Origin: Ruminiclostridium cellobioparum DSM 1351 = ATCC 15832
GTDB lineage: Bacteria > Bacillota > Clostridia > Acetivibrionales > DSM-1351
Direction of reading: 5' to 3'
Assembly: GCF_000621505.1 (NCBI RefSeq)
Contig: NZ_JHYD01000001.1
Span: 124,001 to 188,000, forward strand
DNA: 64,000 nucleotides
Shown here: piece by piece, positions 26,594 to 34,799 of the stretch
Numbering within the stretch: the first letter of the stretch is position 1
Layout: every line of letters starts with the position of its first letter
Made by a program: the position numbers and the translations under genes
Notes under the pieces: model-generated
Seen by the model: only the letters and a program-made list of their open reading frames with translations
Databases searched by the model: none
What the model was told of the DNA's origin: nothing

Positions 26594-27499
26594 ATGAGCA
26601 GGACCGAGGACAGAGCAAAACTATACGGTTTGTTGGGGGACTTGCCCGACAGGCGGGCTCCTGTGAATTCAAGGCTGATTTCCAGGGAGGAAAGAGAAAA
26701 ATTCCATTTGGAAAATCTCATATTGGACCTGAACGGTATTGAGCCGGTACCCGCTTATTTTATAACTCCAAAAAAGGCAGGAGAAAAAACTCCCGTAGTA
26801 ATATTCAATCATTCCCATGGAGGACATTATGATGTAGGCAGGCAGGAGCTGATAAACGGTGCACCCTACCTGAACAGGGCTTCATATGCAAATGACCTTG
26901 CCGAATGCGGTTTTTCGGTACTTTGCATAGATGAATGGGCTTTTGGAGATAGAAGGGGAAGAACTGAAACCGAGATATTCAAGGAAATGCTCTGGAAAGG
27001 GCGGGTAATGTGGGGAATGATGGTTTATGACAGCATGAGAGCCATTGACTACCTCTTTACAAGACCTGATGTGGATACCGGGCGTATTGCCACACTGGGT
27101 ATGTCCATGGGCGGAAACAAGGCATGGTGGCTTTCGGCTGTGGATGAAAGGATCAAGGTATGCGTTGACATCTGCAGTATGACCGAGTATAACTCATTGA
27201 TCGAAACCCAGGGCATTGACAAGCACGGTGTATATTATTATGTGCCCGGTCTGCTGAAATACTTTTCAACTGCCCGGATAAATGCTCTCATTTGCCCCAG
27301 ACCCCACTTGAGCATGAATGGAATCTTTGACAGGATCACTCCTCATAAGGGTTTGGATTCAGTCAATGAGGAATTGAGGGAAATATACCTGAATGATAAC
27401 AGCAGTGAATGTTTTGAGTTGAAAAAGTACCCGGTGGGACACTATGAAACACAGGAGATGAGGACTTACGCTCTGGAATTTTTAAAGAAATGGCTGTAG
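26594..27499 (+). CDS. alpha/beta-hydrolase esterase (dienelactone-hydrolase-like)
   Basis: 301-residue cytoplasmic hydrolase, paralogous in layout to the esterase at 21230. VPAYFITPKKAGEKTPVVIFNHSHG supplies the oxyanion loop; the triad is S171 in LGMSMGGN, D246 in NGIFDRITP and H283 in PVGHYETQEM. AGGTGAGGG precedes the ATG. It follows the flavin reductase-like gene closely and could act on acyl groups of plant cell-wall sugars, but the substrate is not evident. Confidence 0.85.
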   Translation: MSRTEDRAKLYGLLGDLPDRRAPVNSRLISREEREKFHLENLILDLNGIEPVPAYFITPKKAGEKTPVVIFNHSHGGHYDVGRQELINGAPYLNRASYANDLAECGFSVLCIDEWAFGDRRGRTETEIFKEMLWKGRVMWGMMVYDSMRAIDYLFTRPDVDTGRIATLGMSMGGNKAWWLSAVDERIKVCVDICSMTEYNSLIETQGIDKHGVYYYVPGLLKYFSTARINALICPRPHLSMNGIFDRITPHKGLDSVNEELREIYLNDNSSECFELKKYPVGHYETQEMRTYALEFLKKWL

Positions 27500-27521
27500 A
27501 GATTTTAGAGATGAAAATATT

Positions 27522-28844
27522 ATGAAAACCCCTTTTGATATGATAAAGTTTCTGCAAAAAATTTTAAATATGAAAATGCTTTATCTGGCGGCCCGGTTTG
27601 TTCTGCTTGTCTGGGCGGCGGTGGGGATAAGCGCTGTCCTACCGCAGAACTCACCGTTATTTGTACTTTTATTTGTAATTGTAACCCTGCTGATTCTGCT
27701 TGATATTGGAAGGCTGTGCCTGCCGTTTGTCGGCAGACATTCTGCCGCCTTTTTAATTCTGTCCATTACTCTGTGCTTATTGTTCTTTACAGCAAGAAGA
27801 GCCGACCTGGTCCAGATATATTACTTCTTCCTGCTCCACGATATTTTCACCATACAAAAAGGCAAAGTACCGAAGGCACTGGTGGCATTCCATTTCGCCG
27901 GATTTATGGGCGCGGAGGGCTACGCCGTTTTTGTGACGGAGCATGAAATTTTCAGGCACGGTTTTTCAGACATCATTGTGGTGTTTGTCTGCTATGCCCT
28001 GATATTACTCATTTTTGCCTGGATACACTATTTCAAATGGGAACGGGAACGGCTGAAGGTTCTTAATGCCAATCTGATCGAATACTCTTTTCAGGAACGG
28101 GAATATCTCCTTGCGAAGGAAAGGGGCAGCATATCACAGGAACTTCATGATTCACTCGGACACTCCCTCATGGCGGTAGTGATGAACGTACAATATTTAA
28201 AAGCAATTCAGGGCAAAAGCCAGGAAGAAAAGGACAAACAGCTCGACGAGATTGAGAATCTCCTCAAGGAGTGCGTCACAAACCTGCGAAGCAGCGTATA
28301 TAGCTTGAGGGAACTGGATAAAAACATCAACCTGCGCCAAGAAATCCAGCGTATTATTCAAAAATTCGACGAACTGGGCCTTGTTAGGATCGGCCTGGAT
28401 TATGACAGTGAGGCGGATAAGGCCCCCGGTCATGTCAAAGAGGTCATACATAAGGCCATACGCGAGGGAATAACCAACAGCATCCGGCACGGCAGCGCAA
28501 GCTCGATACAGATTTCCATTCACTGCAGGGAAGACGGTGTTGAACTTGTCATTGAGGATAACGGTTCGGGCTGTGCGGATATTCACAAGTCCTTCGGCCT
28601 TAACGGTATTATGGAGCGCGTGCATGATCGTCGTATTGGTTATGGCAGGTATTCTGATACTGGTAAATTCCATCTCCATGAACATCAAGAACAACGGATA
28701 TTCACTGGCTGTCACAAAACTGCTTGGAGCCGCAAAATGGGATCTGATGCTGCAAAGCGGGATAGAAGGCATTCTTTACGGCATTTTCGGGGCGGTTCTT
28801 GCCGAAATAATGGCAACGGCGCTCAATTACAGGTATGTCTTTAA
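27522..28844 (+). pseudogene. DesK/NarX-type histidine kinase, truncated and out of frame at its C-terminus
   Basis: The N-terminal part has about six membrane helices (25-175), then a HisKA_3 domain with the phospho-accepting His in SQELHDSLGHSLMAVV, and an HATPase with N box EGITNSIRHG, G1 box IEDNGSGC and GLNGIMERV. Just after that (about 28620-28630) similarity stops; the frame then runs through unrelated DNA that encodes an FtsX-type permease in another frame, so residues from about 370 to 440 are junk. Roughly the last 25-30 residues of the ATPase (the GG...S..G.GT strand region) are lost, so activity is doubtful. No LuxR-type partner regulator is next to it; it was probably removed by the same deletion. 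Confidence 0.8.
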
Positions 28845-28869
28845 GTCTGGGCTGAGGGTACAACTTTGA
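28624..28869 (+). pseudogene. 3' remnant of an FtsX/MacB-type ABC permease
   Basis: In a frame different from the kinase, 81 codons encode the end of an FtsX-like permease: a membrane helix (IVVLVMAGILILVNSI), the cytoplasmic stretch NNGYSLAVTKLLGAAKWDL that corresponds to the E-x-(A/G)-(L/M)-(R/K)-x-(L/V)-GA signature, and a last helix (GILYGIFGAVLAEIM). The front of the gene is missing. It is fused to the kinase at about 28620-28630, so one deletion probably removed the kinase end, a response regulator and most of the transporter. Confidence 0.75.
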
Positions 28870-28887
28870 TAAAAGGGAAGCTATATT

Positions 28888-28942
28888 AAAAGTACAAACC
28901 TGAAATTGTGGTAAACCATAAAAATTTCAGGTTTGTACTTTT
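28888..28942. terminator. 20-bp perfect-stem terminator
   Basis: Arms AAAAGTACAAACCTGAAATT (28888-28907) and AATTTCAGGTTTGTACTTTT (28923-28942) pair perfectly around a 15-base loop. It sits between the permease remnant (plus) and the convergent RpiR gene (minus) and has A/T runs at both ends, so it can stop both. Confidence 0.8.
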
Positions 28943-28987
28943 TGAGCAGCCCTTAATCAGGTGCTTGACTGAAGCTTACTGATGCGA

Positions 28988-29857
28988 TTACTGGTATTGG
29001 TTGCCTCCATGGAGATGCTTCCGTGCCGAGAGCAGCCTTGTTTCATCCAGATGGATTTTTACAGAGCCGTAAAGCCGGCTTACCACAGCAGTGTACAAAA
29101 TATCAATAATTGTAAGCTGTCCGATTCTCTGCCCCATTACACCGCTGCGGATCAATGTCTCGGAAGACGAGGAATACAGGCTGATGTCGGCTTTCTGGCT
29201 GAGAGGATTCTTGCTGTAACAGGTGATGCTTATTAATATTGCGTCTGTTTTCCGTATTACTTCGGCTGTTTCAAGGATATCCTTTGTATCACCGCTATAC
29301 GAAATAAGTACTGCCACATCTCCTTTTTGAAGGCTGGTAGCGCATAAAAGCTGATCGTGGGGATCGGAACTGGACATGGAGAGCTTATGAATACGTACAA
29401 ATTTATTATGAGCATCCATTGCTATGATTCCGGAGGTGCCCACACCGTAAAAGTCCACACGCTTTGCAGCACTTATCGCATCTATGGCGCGGTCAAGAAT
29501 TTCGATATCCAGAAATGCCCTGGTATTTTCAATGGATTTGATATTGCTGCTGCAAACGCTTTGCACGATGGATTCGGTGGAATCACCGGGCCTTACGTCA
29601 TTGTAGGGTGTGACCTCCTGCTGCTCAAGGGCCAGGTCTGTGAACAGCATACGGCAGAGCTCCTTATAGCCTGAATAATTGGCAGACTTGCAGAGCCTGA
29701 CAACCGAGGACATACTGGTGCCGCAAGCATCGGCCAACTCCTCTATGGACATATTTACAACTTCGCCGGGAAAATCAAGTATAAACTTTGCGATTTTCTG
29801 CTCCTTGGGAGCAAAGGAATTCATCAGCTCCTTAAGACGCAGGCAACAGCTGGACAT
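28988..29857 (-). CDS. RpiR/MurR-family transcriptional regulator
   Basis: 289-residue sugar-phosphate-responsive regulator. The N-terminal RpiR helix-turn-helix (about 1-75) includes MSIEELADACGTSMSSVVRLCK. The C-terminal SIS domain (about 125-255) with YGVGTSGIIAMDAHNKF and LISYSGDTKDILETAE binds phosphosugars. ATG 29857 follows AAGGAGG. It is the last gene of a minus-strand operon (isomerase-like, cupin, kinase) and is closely similar to the regulator at 36963-37817. It probably represses this operon until its sugar phosphate accumulates. Confidence 0.93.
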   Translation of the reverse strand: MSSCCLRLKELMNSFAPKEQKIAKFILDFPGEVVNMSIEELADACGTSMSSVVRLCKSANYSGYKELCRMLFTDLALEQQEVTPYNDVRPGDSTESIVQSVCSSNIKSIENTRAFLDIEILDRAIDAISAAKRVDFYGVGTSGIIAMDAHNKFVRIHKLSMSSSDPHDQLLCATSLQKGDVAVLISYSGDTKDILETAEVIRKTDAILISITCYSKNPLSQKADISLYSSSSETLIRSGVMGQRIGQLTIIDILYTAVVSRLYGSVKIHLDETRLLSARKHLHGGNQYQ

Positions 29858-29905
29858 AAGGCTTCCTCCTTAAAACTAAAATACTGTTATTAATGCTGTT
29901 ATTAT

Positions 29906-30829
29906 TTATGTCAATTCATACTGGTAATGGAGCGGAAAAAGTGCCGCACGGGCTGCTCCAAATACCGGTGCCATATCAATATCGTCTGCAGCTGCAATGT
30001 AACGCAGCTGCGGCAGATCGGACAGGCCATTTTTGAGCTGGGGAAGAAACAAACCGGCAGATTTCGAAATGGCCCCTCCCAGAAGCAGGCCTTTAAAATG
30101 GTTGTCACGCAGGATATCATGTATTATTTCAGAAAGATGCTGTCCCAGCTCTTTAAAAACCAGTTGAGCTTCAGCCTGCCCCTGGTATGCCAGCCCTGCA
30201 ATATCAACTACATCAAGGGTATCCGGAGTGCAGCCTGTCAGCTCGCAATAGCGGGACAGTATGGCCCGGCGCGAAACATGGTCTTCGCTGGTCCGGCCTT
30301 TGTAAGGCCTTGAAAATATACTGATACCCGGCCCGTTCTGCAGGTTTGCATATATTCTGCCGTTCAGCATGGAAGCAAATCCTAAACCTGTGCCGATTAT
30401 AACGCCTGCAGTTCTCTCTGCTCCATAAACCGTGCTGTTCCACAGTGCTCCAAGTAAAAAGGCATGTGAATCGTGAAGAAAGCAGACAGGAATATCACCA
30501 AGGCTTTCCTGCAGCCATGGACGCATTGGCAAGCCTTTTACAGAGGCATACTTATGGGTCATCAGACTCTTTCCTTCAACATAGTCAAAGGGACCGGGAA
30601 TGCATACACCCACCGCCGTTAGATTAAGATTGTTCTCCCGGGCTTTTGCCAGACCAAGAACCGCCAGCTGCCTGTAAGAGGTGCTGATAGCGCCGGCACT
30701 TCCGGCTGAATTGACAGGCACCCGGAGAAAGCTGTTTTCTACAAGGGTTCCGTCACCTTTAACAAGCGCGGCTTTTAAAAAGGTTCCTCCTGCGTCTATG
30801 GAAAGAACACATGCATCGGATTTACTCAT
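29906..30829 (-). CDS. ROK-family sugar kinase, without the usual zinc motif
   Basis: 307-residue ATP-dependent sugar kinase. Motifs: phosphate 1 LSIDAGGTFLKAAL, GVCIPGPFDY, the catalytic Asp in FLHDSHAFLLGALW and GVIIGTGLGFASM. Where most ROK kinases carry a His plus C-x-C-G-x2-G-C zinc site, this one reads FSRPYKGRTSEDHVSRRAI with no cysteines, so it belongs to the zinc-free branch or has diverged. TTG 30835 is in frame, but ATG 30829 has AAGGACGG eight bases upstream. It overlaps the cupin gene by eight bases. It should phosphorylate the sugar handled by the isomerase-like and cupin proteins; the sugar is unknown. Confidence 0.87.
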   Translation of the reverse strand: MSKSDACVLSIDAGGTFLKAALVKGDGTLVENSFLRVPVNSAGSAGAISTSYRQLAVLGLAKARENNLNLTAVGVCIPGPFDYVEGKSLMTHKYASVKGLPMRPWLQESLGDIPVCFLHDSHAFLLGALWNSTVYGAERTAGVIIGTGLGFASMLNGRIYANLQNGPGISIFSRPYKGRTSEDHVSRRAILSRYCELTGCTPDTLDVVDIAGLAYQGQAEAQLVFKELGQHLSEIIHDILRDNHFKGLLLGGAISKSAGLFLPQLKNGLSDLPQLRYIAAADDIDMAPVFGAARAALFPLHYQYELT

Positions 30830-32666
30830 TTTCAAAGCCGTCCTTCAACAGGGTTTTGTGTATTGTAACCTTGCCGACACCTTTATTTATAACCTCATAA
30901 GGTCCGAAACCGGCAGGGATGATAACCATATCAAGATAATTCTGTTCAAAAAAGCGGCCAGGATCGGTCAGTGACCGGATCAGGCACTTTTCGCCCTCAA
31001 CAAGCACCAGGACATGGAATCTGTCGGTAGTTTCATCCTCATATTTCTCAAAAAACCTTACGTTTCTCAAGCTGAAATACAGAAGCTCATGTTCTCCGAC
31101 AACTGTTTCCTCATATCCATTCCCTTCGCGGATGACACGGGGCTTCTGGATAAGGTTTTCCCTGACCCAGCTTTCCTTGAAGTCTCTGCGCAATACCTTG
31201 TCACCGTGGTATGTGTGAATGGGCCGAAGATTACCGTCCAGGTCTTTTCTCATATAATCATACATTTTATAAGTATAGGAACCAATTGTCAAGCTGCCGA
31301 TCTCCAGGATGACCTGGTTGCGTCCCGAAGCATGTATGGTGCCGGCAGGTATCAGGAACTGCTGTCCCGCAACCGACGGTTCGGAGTACACATATTCGTC
31401 ATGATCAAAGCCTTCTCCGTATTTTTCGGCACGTCTGGCTTTTTCGATGAATTCCTCCACATCTGCATTTTGGCGGAAACCGCAGTAGGTTTTTGCCTCC
31501 TGGCCGGTAACGACCATGTAATAGCTTTCATCCTGGCGTCCAAGTTCGTTATTCCCTTTTATGTAATCGCCGTTGGGATGAACCTGGATTGACATGTTTC
31601 CGCTGGAATGGTAGGTGTCGTCATAGTTAAACCTGACAGGGAAATAACCGTTGAATTTTTTTGCGGATTTTTCACCCATGAGCTTTGTACCGATTACCTG
31701 CACAAAACAGTAGAAGGGAAATTCCAGCTCCATTGTATCAATGTCGGCAGCAATGGAGACTTCCATAGGAATCAAATCGAAAACCCATGCGCAATTTTTC
31801 ATATCCTCCGGCAGGTTGCGCAGGCGCTTTATATAGAACCCCCCCCATACACCTTCAAGATAAACCGGACGGCAGCGGAGAGGATAGCTGACCATGGTAT
31901 CGAAAAGTGCTTTCAAAGTATTGACCGGAAGCATTTTTATCTTATCGGGATTGTCACCGGTCAGATAATAGTCGATTTCATTATTGCGTATCAATTGTCC
32001 GCGCAGTTCTGCCGCTACTTCAAAATCTATGTAATAACTGCGGCGGAGAATATGATTTATCGTCATCTGCCTGGTTGAACCAAGATTGGAGAAGGCTCCG
32101 GCACGGATATTCAAAATAGTACGCTTTTGGGTCATATCGATGTAAAGCTTAAGATTGTAAAAGGGGCGGAGAGCATCTATAAGTGCTCCGTAACCGTATA
32201 TGACAAGTACGCCTTTTCCTTTTTCGGAAAACTCCTTTAGCCTGGCAGACAGCTTTTCAATTTCTTTCTGCTGCATCAGGCTTTCATAACCTTCCTCATA
32301 ACGGGAACCGTAGAGCAGGACAGGGTCGGTTTCCCTGTCCTCGGGCAGGTAGGGAAGAAATTTCTCGTAAAGCGTATCGCTGTCCAGAAAGAGTGTTCCA
32401 GTGGATAGCGTATCGACCTGGATACCATTAAGAGCCAGCTGAAGCGAAAGAAGTCCTTTGAAACTGTCCATAGGTGCACTCATATAACCATCAAGGCCTA
32501 TAATGCAGCGGGGGGACCCCGAAAGCATATCCTTGACCTGTGCGGCCAGCTTTTTGGCCGATGCAGGTGAATCAGGAGTGATGCTGCTTTTCAATTCAGA
32601 ATTAAAGGAAATATGATTGACGGCATTTGGATCATCATATGGGTATGGATTAAACATAAAACTCAT
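30822..32666 (-). CDS. phosphomannose-isomerase-like cupin with uridine-kinase-like N-terminus
   Basis: 614 residues, nearly twice a normal class I mannose-6-phosphate isomerase. The C-terminal half (about 255-610) has the zinc and active-site signatures of that family: Q361 and H363 in SIQVHP, E380 in RQDESYYMV and H445 in IPAGTIHASG. The N-terminal about 230 residues look like a P-loop kinase of the uridine-kinase fold (CIIGLDGYMSAPMDSFKG, 54-71), but the expected GSGK(S/T) is replaced by SAPMDS, so nucleotide binding is doubtful. The in-frame GTG at 32681 lies inside the ribosome-binding site (GAGGTG); ATG 32666 is the start. Between an isomerase-like gene and a ROK kinase, it probably isomerises a phosphosugar. 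Confidence 0.8.
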   Translation of the reverse strand: MSFMFNPYPYDDPNAVNHISFNSELKSSITPDSPASAKKLAAQVKDMLSGSPRCIIGLDGYMSAPMDSFKGLLSLQLALNGIQVDTLSTGTLFLDSDTLYEKFLPYLPEDRETDPVLLYGSRYEEGYESLMQQKEIEKLSARLKEFSEKGKGVLVIYGYGALIDALRPFYNLKLYIDMTQKRTILNIRAGAFSNLGSTRQMTINHILRRSYYIDFEVAAELRGQLIRNNEIDYYLTGDNPDKIKMLPVNTLKALFDTMVSYPLRCRPVYLEGVWGGFYIKRLRNLPEDMKNCAWVFDLIPMEVSIAADIDTMELEFPFYCFVQVIGTKLMGEKSAKKFNGYFPVRFNYDDTYHSSGNMSIQVHPNGDYIKGNNELGRQDESYYMVVTGQEAKTYCGFRQNADVEEFIEKARRAEKYGEGFDHDEYVYSEPSVAGQQFLIPAGTIHASGRNQVILEIGSLTIGSYTYKMYDYMRKDLDGNLRPIHTYHGDKVLRRDFKESWVRENLIQKPRVIREGNGYEETVVGEHELLYFSLRNVRFFEKYEDETTDRFHVLVLVEGEKCLIRSLTDPGRFFEQNYLDMVIIPAGFGPYEVINKGVGKVTIHKTLLKDGFENE

Positions 32667-32754
32667 TATCGGGCACCTCACTATTTTTTATTTTAATTAT
32701 GATTCTTATATGATTCTTAATTGAGCTTCATACATTTATCAGATGACACCAGAA

Positions 32755-34176
32755 TTATAGAATTTCGAAATCAAAATCCAGCAACTGTGCCAAATATGAC
32801 AATTCACGGGTGTAGTCACCGGAGACTATACCGTAGTGTTGAGTAACTCCAATACTTACAAGCCTTTGAAACAGTTCCTGTACCGTGCCGGCCGCAGGAC
32901 GGAAAAGGCCGTGGGAATAGGATGTGATAAAATGCTCGCAGGGCAAGGCCTTCACCAAGGTACATACCATTTTAAAACGGCCGCTGCATTCCGAGACATG
33001 AAGCATTGTTTTCAGTCCCGGGGGAATCACATACCAGGCAAAGGGAGCCCCGGCATGTTTGTAGTTTGTTTTTGCGAACCTGACATCTCTGGCAATTCTC
33101 ACACTGCCGGAAGGATCGGTATAATCGTTTGGTCCTGCGTGGCCTCCTGCAAAGCAGTCCTTTTTCATATCAATATGAAAAGGTTCAATAAAGCTGACCG
33201 GTTTCCCGGATAGCTTTTTTAAAATATAAACTGCCAGGCCTCCTCCCAAATCCCCTTCAGGTACGACCGCAACGTCGTCGGTGCCAGGGCATGGCAAAAA
33301 TCCGGGACGGAGGCCTACCTCGGTCAATAGAACGGGGTCCACGTCGTTGAGCACCACCATGCTCACACCTGCCTTGCGCGCCATGCTCTCAACAGCCAGG
33401 GAGGCGCGGATGGAGGCATTGAATTTTTCGACGTCAATGTCAGGCAAAACCTGATACTGTTTCTCTAAAATGTTACGGGTATTATGTACAAGTTGGCTGT
33501 CAATTGTGCCGATTTCTTTCGTCAGACCGGCAACAGAAAGAAATCTGAGCTCCGGACCGGCTTTCATGAAAAAATTATAAGGATCTACATAGGTTGACCA
33601 CATGACTTCATTATACGAGGCCAGCAAACCGAAGCTGATATTCCGGAGAGCAGTGCGGACTGCGGCAGCCTGTGAAAAATGTCTTGCGGCAAGCATGAGC
33701 TCATCTGTTTGCCCGATGGATGTGACCAGCATAGGCCGGCCGAAACGTTTTATTGAGCCGGATGCTTCAAGGGTACCTACAAGCCCTCCGGCCGAAAGGA
33801 ATTCTACAAAGTCCGATTCATCGGCGGTATCGGTGAATGAAATACTGTCTCTGGTTTTGCAGCCAAAGAAGACAGGTACAGGCACCATATCCCGCAAAAA
33901 CCGTACCCAGGCAAAATCCTCTGACCAGGAAAGAAACAGTGCAAAAACCCAATCAACTTTTTCGGACTGAAAAAATTGTATGGCAGTCTCAATATCCTCA
34001 CGGGTATAAACTATGCCGGGGAACGATACCTTACTGAATTTCTCAAGCTCCTTTACATATTGATCTGCTTCTGCTTCCTTTCGTAAACCATAATCGCCCT
34101 GCGCAAGGCCTTTGCCAAGTTCACGGAAGCGGGACGTAGCAATCAGCAATAGTCCTGTTTTTGGTATTAGTTGCAT
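32755..34176 (-). CDS. L-fucose/L-arabinose isomerase-like protein
   Basis: 473-residue cytoplasmic protein that I place in the FucI/AraA isomerase superfamily. The N-terminal region is Rossmann-like (GLLLIATSRFRELGKGLAQG), and the C-terminal third has the metal-binding pattern VPEGDLGGGLAVYILKKLSG, then a PVSFIEPFHIDM strand and a FAGGHAGPND loop, which align in order with the E...D...H ligands of FucI-type enzymes. It starts at ATG 34176 behind GGAGGT (the frame is open to a TTG at 34188). It is the first gene of the minus-strand operon with cupin, ROK kinase and RpiR regulator. A ketose/aldose isomerase role is likely; the exact sugar is not evident. Confidence 0.75.
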   Translation of the reverse strand: MQLIPKTGLLLIATSRFRELGKGLAQGDYGLRKEAEADQYVKELEKFSKVSFPGIVYTREDIETAIQFFQSEKVDWVFALFLSWSEDFAWVRFLRDMVPVPVFFGCKTRDSISFTDTADESDFVEFLSAGGLVGTLEASGSIKRFGRPMLVTSIGQTDELMLAARHFSQAAAVRTALRNISFGLLASYNEVMWSTYVDPYNFFMKAGPELRFLSVAGLTKEIGTIDSQLVHNTRNILEKQYQVLPDIDVEKFNASIRASLAVESMARKAGVSMVVLNDVDPVLLTEVGLRPGFLPCPGTDDVAVVPEGDLGGGLAVYILKKLSGKPVSFIEPFHIDMKKDCFAGGHAGPNDYTDPSGSVRIARDVRFAKTNYKHAGAPFAWYVIPPGLKTMLHVSECSGRFKMVCTLVKALPCEHFITSYSHGLFRPAAGTVQELFQRLVSIGVTQHYGIVSGDYTRELSYLAQLLDFDFEIL

Positions 34177-34650
34177 GTTAACCTCCAAGCCATGCTATGG
34201 CTTTAAGCCGCAATAGCGGCAACAAATTGTAATGAAATTTGTTAACTCCTCTATTATCCCCAAATATGCGGACAACAAAAGCATTTTATACTTTTTTATG
34301 GGGTTAATTTATTTAATGCACCAGCTGTTTGTTTGCCCGGCAAACGGGCAGATGATACCGGCTTTTCCGACTAAAAGTCTTTCCACCGTTACTCCTAATT
34401 AGTAGTAAGAATGACCTTAAGATAACATGTTCAGGGCAGCTGCCCACTTAAGGCTTATATTCCCGTTATCACAATTATATATTTAACACCAAAAAGCGTC
34501 AATAGTATTTTCGAAAAAAAATAATAATGATGAAAATAATTTCGGAAATTATAAATTATATAAGAATAATATTTAGGTCAAAAGCCCACGTATTAACGGT
34601 TTTCTAAAATTTTACATAAGTATATTATGGGAAACATAAATGAAAAATAT

Positions 34651-34695
34651 GAAACAAAATATCAGAAAGTATTTTTAAATGCGAAACAAATTATC
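34651..34695 (+). repeat. direct repeat GAAACAAAWTATC, candidate operator
   Basis: GAAACAAAATATC at 34651-34663 and GAAACAAATTATC at 34683-34695 match at 12 of 13 positions, 32 bases (about three helical turns) apart. A shorter GAAACA copy begins at 34631. The second copy directly abuts the -35 box of the hydrolase promoter, a usual position for an activator or repressor. Confidence 0.45.
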
Positions 34696-34724
34696 TTGAA
34701 TTTTAATTTAAAATGCGATATATT
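34696..34724 (+). promoter_or_regulatory. promoter of the GH50-like hydrolase gene
   Basis: TTGAAT (34696-34701), 17-base spacer, TATATT (34719-34724), 75 bases before the start codon. Confidence 0.55.
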
Positions 34725-34799
34725 TCGTAATAAAAGGAACAGTAAAATTTGAGTTGGGCAGTGTAAAGTTACTTCAATTATTAAATCAGGAGGCTTGAA

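Larger units (their letters stand above)
34177..34799. promoter_or_regulatory. 623-base divergent regulatory region
   Basis: No gene is seen. From left to right it holds TGCCCG/CGGGCA (34334-34350), a 20-bp near-palindrome TTACTCCTAATTAGTAGTAA (34389-34408, nine of ten pairs), the nested structure CCTTAAG/CTTAAGG enclosing GGGCAGCTGCCC (34415-34453), a perfect 17-bp palindrome ATAATTTCGGAAATTAT (34536-34552), two GAAACAAA(A/T)TATC repeats (34651 and 34683) and the promoter of the plus-strand hydrolase. The GC-rich part at 34321-34453 would form the long leader of the minus-strand operon; it does not match a riboswitch class I know. Confidence 0.55.

Noticed and set aside
34321-34453. c-di-GMP, cobalamin, SAM or THF riboswitch
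   Set aside because: The conserved cores of these classes could not be found; kept only as an unassigned structured region.
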